A stretch of 45,110 nt of DNA, from contig JAHFGX010000006.1 of assembly GCA_023247215.1 (NCBI GenBank), forward strand, positions 1 to 45,110, read 5' to 3'. Below the pieces are notes generated by a model, which was not told the origin of the DNA, ran no database searches, and saw only the letters and a program-made list of their open reading frames with translations. The DNA comes from Candidatus Omnitrophota bacterium. GTDB taxonomy: Bacteria > Omnitrophota > Gorgyraeia > Aquiviventales > Aquiviventaceae. How positions within the stretch are numbered: the first letter of the stretch is position 1; the number at the start of each line of letters is the position of its first letter. Position numbers and translations under genes: made by a program. This document shows, piece by piece, positions 16,841 through 26,373 of this stretch.

Positions 16841-18080
16841 GCAGATAGGGACGCAACGCTTCAGGAATCGCGATCCGGCCATCCGCCTGCTGATGCGTCT
16901 CCATCAGGCAGACCACCGTCCGGGCCAGCGCCAGGCCGGAGCCGTTGAGCGTATGCACGGGGGCGACCTTCTTGGTCGCGGCGGCGCGATACCGGATGTT
17001 CGCCCGCCGCGCCTGGAACGCCTCGAAGTTGCTGCAGCTCGACACTTCCAGGAACTGCCCCAGGCCCGGCGCCCACGCTTCCAGATCGTAGCATTTGGCG
17101 GCCGAGAAACCCAGGTCGCCGGCCGCCAGGCACACGACGCGGTAATGCAGCCCCAGCCGCTTCAGGATCGTCTCGGCGTGCTGCACCAGCCGCTCATGCT
17201 CCTCGTAGGAGCGCTCCGGGGTGGTGAGCGTCACCAGCTCCACCTTGTCGAACTGATGGACGCGGATCAGCCCCTTGGTGTCCTTGCCATAGGAGCCGGC
17301 CTCCCGCCGGAAGCAGGGCGTGTACGCCGTGTACTGCAGCGGCAATTGCGCTTCGTCGAGGATCTCATCGCGGTGCAGGTTCGTCACCGGCACTTCCGCC
17401 GTCGGAATCAGGAAGAGGTCGTCGTCCTTGAGCCGGTACATGTCCTCTTCGAATTTCGGCAGCTGCCCGGTGCCGAACATCGAATCGCGGTTGACCACAA
17501 ACGGCGGGGAGATTTCGGTGTAGCCGTGCTCGCGGGTATGGACGTCGAGCATCCAGTTGATGAGCGCCCGCTCCAACCGGGCGCCGGCGCCGCGATAGAG
17601 CGGAAAGTTGGCGCCGGTGATCTTGGCAGCGCGCGGAAAATCGAAGCATCCCAGCCGCTCCCCCAGCTCGACGTGCGTCTTGGGCTGAAACGAGAACGCC
17701 GGGGCGGCCCCGACGGTGCGGATCATCTGATTATGGCTGGCGTTCCCGGCCGGCACGGAGGCGTGCGGGATGTTCGGCACCATGGCCAGCGCCGCCGTCA
17801 GCTGCCGCTCCAGCTCGGCGAGCTGCCGCTCCCGCTGGGTAATTCCGTCGGAGAGCGGCTTCAACTGCGCGGGGGGCGCGGTAGCCCCGGCCGCTTTGTG
17901 GCGGCCGAACGCCTCAGACTCCTGCTTGAGCTTCGCGCGGTCCTGCTCGATCTGGCCGAGCAGCGCCCGTCGCTGTGCTTCCAATTTCACCAGCGCGGGC
18001 ACGTCCGTGGTGTTGCCCCGGGCCGCCATCCCCTTGGCCAGTCCGTCGGCATTGTCGCGGAGCAGCTTCATCTCGTGCAT
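16812..18080 (-). CDS. serS: Seryl-tRNA synthetase
   Basis: MHEMKLLRDNADGLAKGMAARG...TEISPPFVVNRDSMFGTGQLPKFEEDMY...TPCFRREAGSYGKDTKGLIRVHQFDKVELV...LNGSGLALARTVVCLMETHQ. Confidence 0.97.
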   Translation of the reverse strand: MHEMKLLRDNADGLAKGMAARGNTTDVPALVKLEAQRRALLGQIEQDRAKLKQESEAFGRHKAAGATAPPAQLKPLSDGITQRERQLAELERQLTAALAMVPNIPHASVPAGNASHNQMIRTVGAAPAFSFQPKTHVELGERLGCFDFPRAAKITGANFPLYRGAGARLERALINWMLDVHTREHGYTEISPPFVVNRDSMFGTGQLPKFEEDMYRLKDDDLFLIPTAEVPVTNLHRDEILDEAQLPLQYTAYTPCFRREAGSYGKDTKGLIRVHQFDKVELVTLTTPERSYEEHERLVQHAETILKRLGLHYRVVCLAAGDLGFSAAKCYDLEAWAPGLGQFLEVSSCSNFEAFQARRANIRYRAAATKKVAPVHTLNGSGLALARTVVCLMETHQQADGRIAIPEALRPYLHGQSHLEAA

Positions 18081-18083
18081 CGC

Positions 18084-18788
18084 TTATCCCTTCACCACGT
18101 CCAGCGGAGGCGCCTCCCGCGATTCCAGCAGATCGCAAAACCAAAACCCCTCGCGCTCCACCACCTCGCCGCGCGCCACGCCCACCGGCCGGCGGAAGAT
18201 GGGGCCGTCGTAGACGAAGGTGTGGAACTCGCCGCGCTCGCCGCACGGATCCACCGTGGCCGGCAGGTCCGCCAGCATCGGCCGGTCAAACTCCCGGCCG
18301 CAGAACATCGGGTCGAGCTGCTTGGGGTCCACGCACACCAGGATCGCGCGGAACCCCGCGTCAATAAACTCCCCCGCCAGCTGCTGCGTATCGCGCTGCC
18401 ATAAGGGAAAAATCCCCGACATGCCGATCTGCGCCAGTTGCCGCTCGCGGTAGGAACGGATGTCCTCGAGAAACAGATCGCCGAAGATGACGCGCGACAC
18501 CCCGCGCGCCTGATAGCGCCTCAGGAGACGCTCCATGGCTGCCTCGTAGCTGTCGTTGGAAGCACGGATCGGGATCCGCACCTGCTCCAGCGGCAAGCCG
18601 ATGGCGGCGGCCTGCTGCTCCAGGAGCGCACGGCGCACCCCATGCATGCTGATCCGCTCGTAGCCTTCGGTGACGGTCGTGAGCAACGCTTCCACGCGCA
18701 GGGACGGATCGCGCAGCGCGGCCTGCAAGGCCAAGGAACTGTCCTTGCCGCCGCTCCAGCACATCAGGACCGGCTCCGGATCAGACAT
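18084..18788 (-). CDS. Dph6-related ATP pyrophosphatase (diphthine-ammonia ligase family)
   Basis: MCWSGGKDSSLALQAA...ISMHGVRRALLEQQAAAIGLPL...GDLFLEDIRSYRERQL...GERGEFHTFVYDGPIF. Confidence 0.88.
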   Translation of the reverse strand: MSDPEPVLMCWSGGKDSSLALQAALRDPSLRVEALLTTVTEGYERISMHGVRRALLEQQAAAIGLPLEQVRIPIRASNDSYEAAMERLLRRYQARGVSRVIFGDLFLEDIRSYRERQLAQIGMSGIFPLWQRDTQQLAGEFIDAGFRAILVCVDPKQLDPMFCGREFDRPMLADLPATVDPCGERGEFHTFVYDGPIFRRPVGVARGEVVEREGFWFCDLLESREAPPLDVVKG

Positions 18789-18794
18789 CCACCA

Positions 18795-19043
18795 TCACCT
18801 TTGCTTCGATACGAGCGCGAGCTTCCGCTGCCGGGTCCACGATTGCACTTCGCGCTCCCGTCGCTGCGCGGCGGACCGGCTCGCGCACGGCTCGACATAG
18901 GCCAGGACCGCGGCTCCGCGGCTCCGGACATATTTCGACCCGCGCCCGGCGTTGTGGCTCGCGATCCGCTTCGACGGGTTCGTGGTCACGCCGGCGTACA
19001 GCGACCCGTCCGCGCATCGCGCCAGATACAAATACCAGGCCAT
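18795..19043 (-). CDS. GIY-YIG nuclease family protein
   Basis: MAWYLYLARCADGSLYAGVTTNPSKRIASHNAGRGSKYVRSRGAAVLAYVE. Confidence 0.9.
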   Translation of the reverse strand: MAWYLYLARCADGSLYAGVTTNPSKRIASHNAGRGSKYVRSRGAAVLAYVEPCASRSAAQRREREVQSWTRQRKLALVSKQR

Positions 19044-19070
19044 GCGTTCTCCTGGATGTAGGAAAAACAC

Positions 19071-19087
19071 GGGCCGCCTGGGACTCG
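19071..19087 (-). repeat. 17-nt duplicate of the 3' end (T-arm/acceptor) of tRNA-Lys
   Basis: gggccgcctgggactcg identical to 19243-19259 inside tRNA-Lys. Confidence 0.6.
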
Positions 19088-19241
19088 GCGCCCTCCGTTC
19101 CCCGCCAAAGAACCGTGGCGGATCACTCCGGGTCGGCCAGCCGCCGCTCCCAAGGAAAGTCAGCGCTCCCACAACGGTCGCGCTGACATCCAGCTTGGTC
19201 GCGGCTCCCTTCTCGTCCCAGGCTCGATTACGAAAAGAAGA

Positions 19242-19314
19242 TGGGCCGCCTGGGACTCGAACCCAGCACCCACAGCTTAAAAGGCTGTTGCTCTGCCAGA
19301 TGAGCTAGCGGCCC
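19242..19314 (-). tRNA. tRNA-Lys(TTT)
   Basis: GGGCCGC/GCGGCCC acceptor stem, anticodon loop CTTTTAA. Confidence 0.95.
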
Positions 19315-19404
19315 AAAATGTTAAAGAACGATGGAAGCAGTCTACCGGAAGGCATTATAGCGCAGCCCGCCGTCGTCAGCGCGGATGTCGTGACCCGAGC
19401 GGGG

Positions 19405-19968
19405 TCAGGCGGAGAGGAGCTCGTGCTCTTTCGCTTTGAGGAGTGAGTCGATTTGGCCGATGTGCTGGTCGGTCAGCTTCTGGATCGTGGCTTGGAAGTC
19501 GAAGACGTCGTCCTCGGTGGCCTGCTTGGCGGCTTTGAGCTGCTTGATGGCTTCGTTGGCGTCCCGCCGGACGGTGCGGATCGCCACGCGGTCTTCTTCG
19601 GCCATTTTGTGGACGAGCTTGATCAGCTCGTTGCGCCGCTCCACGGTCAGCGCCGGGATCGGCAGGCGCAGCATCTTGCCGTCCACCTGCGGCGTGATGC
19701 CCAGGTTGGACTGCAGAATGGCCTTTTCGATTTCCTGGACCAGGCTGGCATCCCACGGCTGCACGACCAGCATCCGGGGCTCAGGCGCCGTGATCGCCGC
19801 CAATTGCTTCAGCGGCGTCGGCGTGCCGTAGTACGCCACGGTCAGGTGCTCGGCCAGCGCCGGCGAGGCCCGGCCGCCGCGCACCTCGCCGAACTGGCGC
19901 GTGACGGCGGCGACGGACTTCTTCATTTTCTCTTCGGCATCCTTCAGCACTTGCGGGAGGGTGGGCAT
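19405..19968 (-). CDS. frr: Ribosome recycling factor
   Basis: DAEEKMKKSVAAVTRQFGEVRGGRASPALAEHLTVAYYGTPTPLKQLAAI. Confidence 0.96.
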   Translation of the reverse strand: MPTLPQVLKDAEEKMKKSVAAVTRQFGEVRGGRASPALAEHLTVAYYGTPTPLKQLAAITAPEPRMLVVQPWDASLVQEIEKAILQSNLGITPQVDGKMLRLPIPALTVERRNELIKLVHKMAEEDRVAIRTVRRDANEAIKQLKAAKQATEDDVFDFQATIQKLTDQHIGQIDSLLKAKEHELLSA

Positions 19969-19976
19969 GGGCCGGC

Positions 19977-20726
19977 TCACTTTTCGTTGGTCACGGTGGT
20001 CCCGACGGCTTCTCCGCACACGGCGCGGCGGATGTTGCCGGCGCGATTGAGGTTGAAGACGATGATCGGCAATTGGTGATCCATGCACAGGCTGATGGCG
20101 GTGGCGTCCATCACCTGCAGCCGCCGCTTCAGGACTTCCATGAACGTCAGGCGGGTGAATTTCTTGGCGCGGCGGTCCACGGCCGGGTCGGCGGAGTAGA
20201 CGCCGTCCACGTTCGTGGCCTTCAGGACGACCTCGGCGCCGATTTCCATGGCGCGCAGGGCGGCCGTGGTGTCCGTGGTGAAGAAGGGGCTGCCGATGCC
20301 GCCGACGAAGATCACGACGCGGCCTTTTTCCAGGTGGCGGATGGCCCGGCGCCGGATATAGGGCTCGGCCACCTTGGCGATCTCAATGGCGCTTTGCACG
20401 CGGGTGGGCACCCGAATGCGCTCCAGCGAGTCCTGCAGGGCCAGGCCGTTGATGGCGGTGGCGAGCATGCCCATGTAGTCCGCCGTCGCCCGCTCCATCC
20501 CCGTGGTGGACGAGGCCTTCAGCCCCCGGAAGATGTTGCCGCCGCCGACGACCACAGTGACCTGCACGCCCAGCTCGTGGATTTCCTTGACCTGGTGCGC
20601 CAGCAGCTCGAGCACCTGCGGGTCAATGCCGAACCCCAGCGCGCCTTGGAGCGCTTCGCCGCTGAGCTTGAGGACAATCCGCTTGTAGCGAGGAGCGGGG
20701 GGGGATTGGGCGGCGCGGCTCATCAC
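19977..20726 (-). CDS. pyrH: UMP kinase
   Basis: [35 protein letters not shown]...[13 protein letters not shown]...[17 protein letters not shown]. Confidence 0.97.
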   Translation of the reverse strand: MMSRAAQSPPAPRYKRIVLKLSGEALQGALGFGIDPQVLELLAHQVKEIHELGVQVTVVVGGGNIFRGLKASSTTGMERATADYMGMLATAINGLALQDSLERIRVPTRVQSAIEIAKVAEPYIRRRAIRHLEKGRVVIFVGGIGSPFFTTDTTAALRAMEIGAEVVLKATNVDGVYSADPAVDRRAKKFTRLTFMEVLKRRLQVMDATAISLCMDHQLPIIVFNLNRAGNIRRAVCGEAVGTTVTNEK

Positions 20727-20733
20727 ACGCGGA

Positions 20734-21264
20734 TCACTGGCCGGCCTGCTCTCCCAATCCGAAGCGCGTGAAGCGACGGATGACGATGTTCTCGCCCGTC
20801 TTGGCGATCAGGGCCGTCAGCAATTGCCCGATGCTCTGCCCCTGGTCCTTGATGAAGGACTGCTCCAGCAGGCAGGCCTGCTTGATGACGGCTGCGTCCC
20901 GCTGGCCGGCGGGCAACTGCTCCTTGCTGACCACGGAAGGCTGCTGTGAGGCCACCTGCATGGCCACCTCGCGGCAGAACTGTTGGAACTCGGGCAGCCG
21001 CGCGACGAAATCCGTTTCGCAGTTGATCTCGACCAGCGCGCCGACGCGGCCGTCATGGTGGACGTACGACTCCACTCGGCCGAGCGAGGCCGCGCGGTCT
21101 TTGCGCTTCTGCGCGGCTTCCACGCCTTTGCGCTTCAGCAGCTCCCGCGCCTTCGCGGGGTCGCCCCCGGCCTCTTCCAGCGCCGAGCGCACGGTGCCGA
21201 CGGCCGCCCCGGTTTCCTCGCGCAGCGCCTTGATGGCGTCAAGCGGGATGCGCATCGTCGGCAT
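20734..21264 (-). CDS. tsf: Elongation factor Ts (short form)
   Basis: [37 protein letters not shown]...[18 protein letters not shown]. Confidence 0.95.
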   Translation of the reverse strand: MPTMRIPLDAIKALREETGAAVGTVRSALEEAGGDPAKARELLKRKGVEAAQKRKDRAASLGRVESYVHHDGRVGALVEINCETDFVARLPEFQQFCREVAMQVASQQPSVVSKEQLPAGQRDAAVIKQACLLEQSFIKDQGQSIGQLLTALIAKTGENIVIRRFTRFGLGEQAGQ

Positions 21265-22036
21265 TGACTTCCGCCACGTCGGCGGTCGGCGGCGTCTCGC
21301 CCTCAGGCGCGTCGTCAGACTCCTGCTCCATCGGCACGATCGGGAGCCCGGCCCCCCGCCGCCCGGCGAGGATCCGGTCGGTCAGCATGGTGGTAATCAG
21401 CCGCACGGAACGGAGCGCATCGTCGTTGCCCGGGATGGGATATGCGATCTGATCCGGGTTGGCATTGGTGTCGCAAATCGCGATGATGGGGAGATTCAAC
21501 CGGTTGGCTTCGTGCACGGCGTTCTGCTCCCGTTTCGGGTCCACCACGTACACGCACGCCGGCAGGCGGGTCATGGTCACGAGCCCGGAGTACTGGCCTT
21601 CCAATCTCTCCAACTGGCGCTCGTGGTGCTTCGCGTCCTTCTTGGTCAACCGCTCGAAGTAGCCTTCCTCCCGCTGCTGGCGCAGGGTCACCAGGAGCTG
21701 GATATTGCGCTTCAGCGTGTTGAAATTCGTCAGGGTGCCGCCCAGCCAGCGCGTCGAGACGCTGGGCATGCCGCAGCGCAGGGACTGCTCGCGGATGATC
21801 ACCTTCGCCTGCTTCTTGGTGCCGACAAAGAGGATCAGCTCCCCCTTGGCCGCCAGGTCCTCCACGAAGTCGCAGGCCCGCTGCATCCCCTGCTCGGTCT
21901 GCTGCAGGTCAATGATGTAGATCCCCGCGCGCCGGCCGAAGATGAACCGCTTCATTTTGGGGTTCCACCGTTTGGTCTGATGGCCGAAGTGCACCCCCGC
22001 ATCCAAAAGCTGTTTGAGCAAGGTGGTTGTTGGCAT
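21239..22036 (-). CDS. rpsB: 30S ribosomal protein S2
   Basis: LLDAGVHFGHQTKRWNPKMKRFIFGRRAGIYIIDLQQTE...RWLGGTLTNF. Confidence 0.97.
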   Translation of the reverse strand: MPTTTLLKQLLDAGVHFGHQTKRWNPKMKRFIFGRRAGIYIIDLQQTEQGMQRACDFVEDLAAKGELILFVGTKKQAKVIIREQSLRCGMPSVSTRWLGGTLTNFNTLKRNIQLLVTLRQQREEGYFERLTKKDAKHHERQLERLEGQYSGLVTMTRLPACVYVVDPKREQNAVHEANRLNLPIIAICDTNANPDQIAYPIPGNDDALRSVRLITTMLTDRILAGRRGAGLPIVPMEQESDDAPEGETPPTADVAEVNADDAHPA

Positions 22037-22039
22037 GGG

Positions 22040-23860
22040 TTACGCGTACGCACTGGACGAGCGCAGCCCGGTATCCGTCAATTGCAGGTCGTGCAACCGG
22101 CGGTACACCACGCTCGACCTCAGAAGCTCCTCATGACGCCCTTCTTCAACCAAACGGCCTTCCTGGATCACCACGATCCGATGGGCCAGGCGCGCCGTGG
22201 ACAGTCGATGGGCGATCAACAACACGGTCCGGCCCTGGCAGAGCCGTTCTAACGCTTCCGTAATCAAATGCTCCGATTCGGCATCCAATTGGCTGGTCGC
22301 CTCGTCGAGAATCAGGATGGGGGGGTTCTTGACGAGCGCGCGCGCGATCGCCAGCCGCTGGCGCTCGCCGCCGGAGAGCAGGTCGCCCCGCTCGCCGATC
22401 ACCGTATCGTATCCCTTCGGCAGCCGGCTGATGAACGCGTGGGCGTTGGCCGCCTTGGCCGCGTCCACAATCTCATTGAAGCTCGCCGCCGGGTTTCCGA
22501 GCGACACGTTGGCCCGCACGGTGTCGTTGAAGAGCTGCGTCTCCTGCGTCACCAGCCCGATCTGCTCGCGCAGCGATCGCACCGTCGCATGGCGCAGGTC
22601 CATGCCGTCCAACAGCACGCGCCCGGCGGTCGGATCATAGAACCGCGGCAGCAGGTTCACCAGCGTCGTCTTCCCCCCGCCGCTGGGGCCCACGAACGCC
22701 ACCACCTCGCCGCGCGGGATCGTCAGCGAGATGCCGCGCAAGACCGGCTGGTCCTGATATTGAAACGACACCCGGTCGTACGTGATCGCCTGGTGGAAGA
22801 CCGGAAGCGGTTTGGCCGACGGCGCGTCCGCGATGGCGGCTTCGAGGTCGAGCACCTCGAAGATCCGCGTCGCCGCCGCCAGCGCCTGCTGGTTCACGCT
22901 GTGCAGCCGGGCCAGCCGCTTGAAGGGCCGGATCAGCATCAGCATCGAGCCGAGAAACATCAGGAACATCCCCAGGGTCATCTCCCCGCTCAGGACCGCG
23001 CGGCCGCCGGACCAGAACACCACCGCCGCGCCCACGCCGGTGATCAGCTCCGAGATCGGGGCGAGCACGTTCATCCGTTTTTGGATCTTGCGGTTGAGGC
23101 GGTAGAACCGCTCGTTCGCGTTGGCGAACTTCAAGCGGGCCGACGGTTCCATCAGGAAGGCTTGGATCACCTGGATGCCGGAGATGGATTCGAGGATCGT
23201 CGAGTTGAGCTGCCCGATCATCGCCTGCGCCTGGCTGGAGAGCTTCTTGAGGACCTTGCCAAGCTGCACCGTGGCCCAGCCCATGGGCCCCACCACGAGG
23301 AAAATGATCAACGCCAGCTTCCAGTTGATGGCGAACACCATCCCGAGGTAGAGGACGATCTGCAAGCTTTGGTAGACCAGATCGGTCAATCCCTCGGTGA
23401 TCGTGTTCTGCACCACGCCCGAGTCGTACAGGATGCGCGACATCGTGGTGCCGGTGGGGTGGGTGGTGTGGTAATCGAGGGAGAGCCGGGTGAACTGGTC
23501 GAACATGCGCTGGCGGATGTCCCGGATCACCTGCTGGGCGGCGTCATTCATGTAGAACGTTTGCAGGAACTCGAACAGCCCCTTCAGGAAAAACAACACC
23601 GGGATCGTGATGGCGAAGAAGGTCAGGAGGCTCCCCGGCTGGATGCCGTTGAACCACGCCACCAGGTGGCCCAGCCACCCCGGCGCCCAGGCGGGGGGCA
23701 TCGGAATCGCCCGGTTGCTGACCACGCGGTCAGCCAGCGGCACAATGGCCCCCAATTGGACCCCGCCAAGCAGGGTGGAGCCCAGCATGAACACGACCGC
23801 CATGCCGAACACGCCGAGATGCGGCTTGATAAACTTCAGGAGCCGGAGATAGGTGCGCAT
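22040..23860 (-). CDS. ABC transporter, ATP-binding/permease (MsbA-like lipid exporter)
   Basis: TM domain plus VAFVGPSGGGKTTLVNLLPRFYDPTAGRVLLDG, LSGGERQRLAIARALVKNPPILILDEATSQLD. Confidence 0.93.
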   Translation of the reverse strand: MRTYLRLLKFIKPHLGVFGMAVVFMLGSTLLGGVQLGAIVPLADRVVSNRAIPMPPAWAPGWLGHLVAWFNGIQPGSLLTFFAITIPVLFFLKGLFEFLQTFYMNDAAQQVIRDIRQRMFDQFTRLSLDYHTTHPTGTTMSRILYDSGVVQNTITEGLTDLVYQSLQIVLYLGMVFAINWKLALIIFLVVGPMGWATVQLGKVLKKLSSQAQAMIGQLNSTILESISGIQVIQAFLMEPSARLKFANANERFYRLNRKIQKRMNVLAPISELITGVGAAVVFWSGGRAVLSGEMTLGMFLMFLGSMLMLIRPFKRLARLHSVNQQALAAATRIFEVLDLEAAIADAPSAKPLPVFHQAITYDRVSFQYQDQPVLRGISLTIPRGEVVAFVGPSGGGKTTLVNLLPRFYDPTAGRVLLDGMDLRHATVRSLREQIGLVTQETQLFNDTVRANVSLGNPAASFNEIVDAAKAANAHAFISRLPKGYDTVIGERGDLLSGGERQRLAIARALVKNPPILILDEATSQLDAESEHLITEALERLCQGRTVLLIAHRLSTARLAHRIVVIQEGRLVEEGRHEELLRSSVVYRRLHDLQLTDTGLRSSSAYA

Positions 23861-23975
23861 TAAACGAAGTATTCTAGCACACGAATTGACGAATGGCAAC
23901 GACGTCTGTTAGACTGGGCAGCATTCCTCTGGGTCTTCCGGAAACGCAGGATGATCATAACTTACATGATGACAA

Positions 23976-24914
23976 ATGGTTAAACCAGTCCGGGTCGCGG
24001 TCATTGGGGTCGGGTACGTTGGGACACTCCATGCCCAGGTCTATGCCAAGCTGCAGGAAGCGCGCTTGGTGGCGGTGTGCGATTCCCAGGCCGAGCGGGC
24101 CAAGGTGGTGGCCTCCCAGCTTGGCTGCGAGGCGGTCACGGACCTCCGGCAGCTCTTCAGCCGGGTGGACGCCGCCAGTGTCGCCGTGCCGACCAGCGCG
24201 CACTATGCGGTCGGGCGCACCCTGCTTGAGCATGGCATCCACGTCCTCATCGAAAAACCGCTGACGACCACCTTGGGCCAAGCCGACCGGCTGCTGGTCC
24301 TGGCCAAACGTGTCCGCCGGATCCTCCAGGTCGGCCACATCGAGCGATTCAACGCCGCCATCCAGGCGGCGCGGCGCTATCTGACGCACCCGCGCTTCAT
24401 CGAGGCGCACCGCCTCTCCCCTTATCCCTTCCGCGGCACCGACGTCAGCGTCGTGCTGGACGTGATGATCCACGACCTGGATTTGGTGCTGCAGCTCGTC
24501 CGCGCGCAGCCGGTCAAGATTGACGCGCTGGGTATCCCGGTCCTGTCCCGAAGCGAAGACCTCGCCAACGTCCGGCTGGTTTTTCCCTCCGGCTGCGTGG
24601 CCAATCTCACCGCCAGCCGGGTCAGCGATGAGTCGCTGCGCCGCCTGCGGATTTTCCAGGAGGACGGCTACTGCTCCATTGACTATAAAGCGCAGACCGC
24701 CAAGCTGGCCCGCAAAGGCGCCGGCGGCATCCAACGGCAAACCCTCGTCGTGCAGCGGCGCCCGCCGTTGGATGATGAGCTGCGCGCGTTCGTCCATGCG
24801 GTGGCCGCCGGCAAGCGGCCGGTCGTCTCCGGCGAAGAGGCGCGCGAAGCGCTGGCGCTGGCCTTACAGATCGAACGCGTCATCCGCCGCGCCCCGCGCC
24901 GCTCGGCGTCATGA
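23976..24914 (+). CDS. Gfo/Idh/MocA family oxidoreductase
   Basis: VRVAVIGVGYVGTLHAQVYAKL...VLIEKPLTTTLGQADRLL. Confidence 0.93.
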   Translation: MVKPVRVAVIGVGYVGTLHAQVYAKLQEARLVAVCDSQAERAKVVASQLGCEAVTDLRQLFSRVDAASVAVPTSAHYAVGRTLLEHGIHVLIEKPLTTTLGQADRLLVLAKRVRRILQVGHIERFNAAIQAARRYLTHPRFIEAHRLSPYPFRGTDVSVVLDVMIHDLDLVLQLVRAQPVKIDALGIPVLSRSEDLANVRLVFPSGCVANLTASRVSDESLRRLRIFQEDGYCSIDYKAQTAKLARKGAGGIQRQTLVVQRRPPLDDELRAFVHAVAAGKRPVVSGEEAREALALALQIERVIRRAPRRSAS

Positions 24915-26053
24915 CGCAGCTGTGCTTCGTCGCCGGCGATCCCTCCGGCGATGCCCACACCGCCGTCCTCGTCCACGCGCTGCGCCGCCGCGACCCCTCC
25001 TTCACCTTCTCCGGGCTGGGCGGCCCCTGCATGCGAGCCGCCGGGGTGGCGCTGCTGGACGACCTGACGCAAGCCGCGTCCATCGGCCCCTTCGACGCCG
25101 CGCGGCATCTGCGCCGGTTCATTCAAGCCCGACGGCTGCTGCAGGAGCACCTGGCCTCGACGAAGCCTGAGGCCGTCATCCTCGTGGATTTCGGAGATTT
25201 CAACCTGCCGGTCGTCGCCCCGTTGGCCAAGCGCGCCGGCTGCCGCGTCCTCTACTACATCAGCCCACAACTGTGGGCGTGGGGGCGGTTCCGGATGCGC
25301 TTCGTGAAGCGCTACGTGGACCGGATGCTGGTGCTGTTTCCCTTCGAGGAGGCGTTTTATCGTCGGCACAACGTCCCGGTGACCTGGGTGGGCCACCCGC
25401 TGGTGGAAGATCGGCCTGCGGTCCGAACCCGCGAGGCCGCCTTGCAGGAGACCGGGCTCAATCCGTGGCGGATTGCGGTGGGGCTGCTGCCTGGCTCGCG
25501 GGAACGGGAAGTGGCCCGGCATCTGCCGCTGATGTTGGCCGCGGCGCGGCGCATCGCCTGGGAGATGCCGGGAGCGCAGTTCCTGATCCTCAAGGCGCCC
25601 GGCGTTCCGCGCGAACGCTACGAGGCCGCGATGCGGAAGGCCGGGGTGGATGTCACGCTCACCGACAGAGCGCTGGGAGAGATCGCGCCGGCGCTGGACG
25701 GGGCCGTCGTCGCCTCCGGCACCGCGACGCTGCAAACCGCGCTGGCGGGCGTGCCGATGGTCGTCACTTACCGCACGTCCTGGCCGACCTACCTGGCGGC
25801 GAAGGCCGTGGTGCGGGTGCCGTACATCGCGATGGTCAACCTCCTCGCGGAGCAGGAAATCGCCCCGGAGCTGATTCAATGGCGCGCGATACCATCGCGC
25901 ATTGCCGCGGCGCTCGTGCAGATCCTCCGCAGCGAACCCCGCCGCGCCGCCATCCGGCGGCAGCTTCAAGCCGTGGCTGAACGACTCGGGCCGCCGGGCG
26001 CCGTCGAACGGGCTGCCGAAGCGATCGTGCAGGCCATTCAGGATCCCTCGTGA
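24911..26053 (+). CDS. lpxB: Lipid-A-disaccharide synthase
   Basis: LCFVAGDPSGDAHTAVLVHALRRRDPSFTFSGLGGPCMRAAG...YYISPQLWAWGRFRMRFVKRYVDRMLVLFPFEEAFY...GLLPGSREREV. Confidence 0.95.
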   Translation: MTQLCFVAGDPSGDAHTAVLVHALRRRDPSFTFSGLGGPCMRAAGVALLDDLTQAASIGPFDAARHLRRFIQARRLLQEHLASTKPEAVILVDFGDFNLPVVAPLAKRAGCRVLYYISPQLWAWGRFRMRFVKRYVDRMLVLFPFEEAFYRRHNVPVTWVGHPLVEDRPAVRTREAALQETGLNPWRIAVGLLPGSREREVARHLPLMLAAARRIAWEMPGAQFLILKAPGVPRERYEAAMRKAGVDVTLTDRALGEIAPALDGAVVASGTATLQTALAGVPMVVTYRTSWPTYLAAKAVVRVPYIAMVNLLAEQEIAPELIQWRAIPSRIAAALVQILRSEPRRAAIRRQLQAVAERLGPPGAVERAAEAIVQAIQDPS

Positions 26054-26373
26054 CCGCGATCTCCGGTCATATGCTTGGGTAATTCGCGCAATTTATTGCG
26101 CGCCTTCGCCGGCTTGGCGCGGCGCTCCTGCTTGTGGACTTTCGCCGCCGCGCACCCCGCCACCCATCCGTGCGGCACGGCGCAGGGCGTGGGAAACACG
26201 CGGCACTCTCCCGACCCAGGCAGATGGGCCGTGGTGAGCACCTGAGCACACGGTTCGACGCCCGGCGTGACCACCGCCGCGTCCTGCGCGCCGGCAACGG
26301 CCACCAGGCTCATGCCACTCAGGAGCGCGCCGCTGAGGCCCATCCACCATCGCTGACATCTCCGGAGGGGCAT
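26038..26373 (-). CDS. Small secreted Cys-containing protein, unknown function
   Basis: MPLRRCQRWWMGLSGALLSGMSLVAVAGAQDAAVVTPGVEPCAQVLTTAHLPGSGECRVFPTPCAVPHGWVAGCAAAK; signal-peptide-like N-terminus; overlaps the glnA stop. Confidence 0.55.
   Translation of the reverse strand: MPLRRCQRWWMGLSGALLSGMSLVAVAGAQDAAVVTPGVEPCAQVLTTAHLPGSGECRVFPTPCAVPHGWVAGCAAAKVHKQERRAKPAKARNKLRELPKHMTGDRGHEGS

Noticed and set aside
16737-18404. 555-aa plus-strand ORF
   Set aside because: Antisense shadow of serS and the Dph6-like gene.
22268-23863. 531-aa plus-strand ORF
   Set aside because: Antisense shadow of the MsbA-like ABC transporter.
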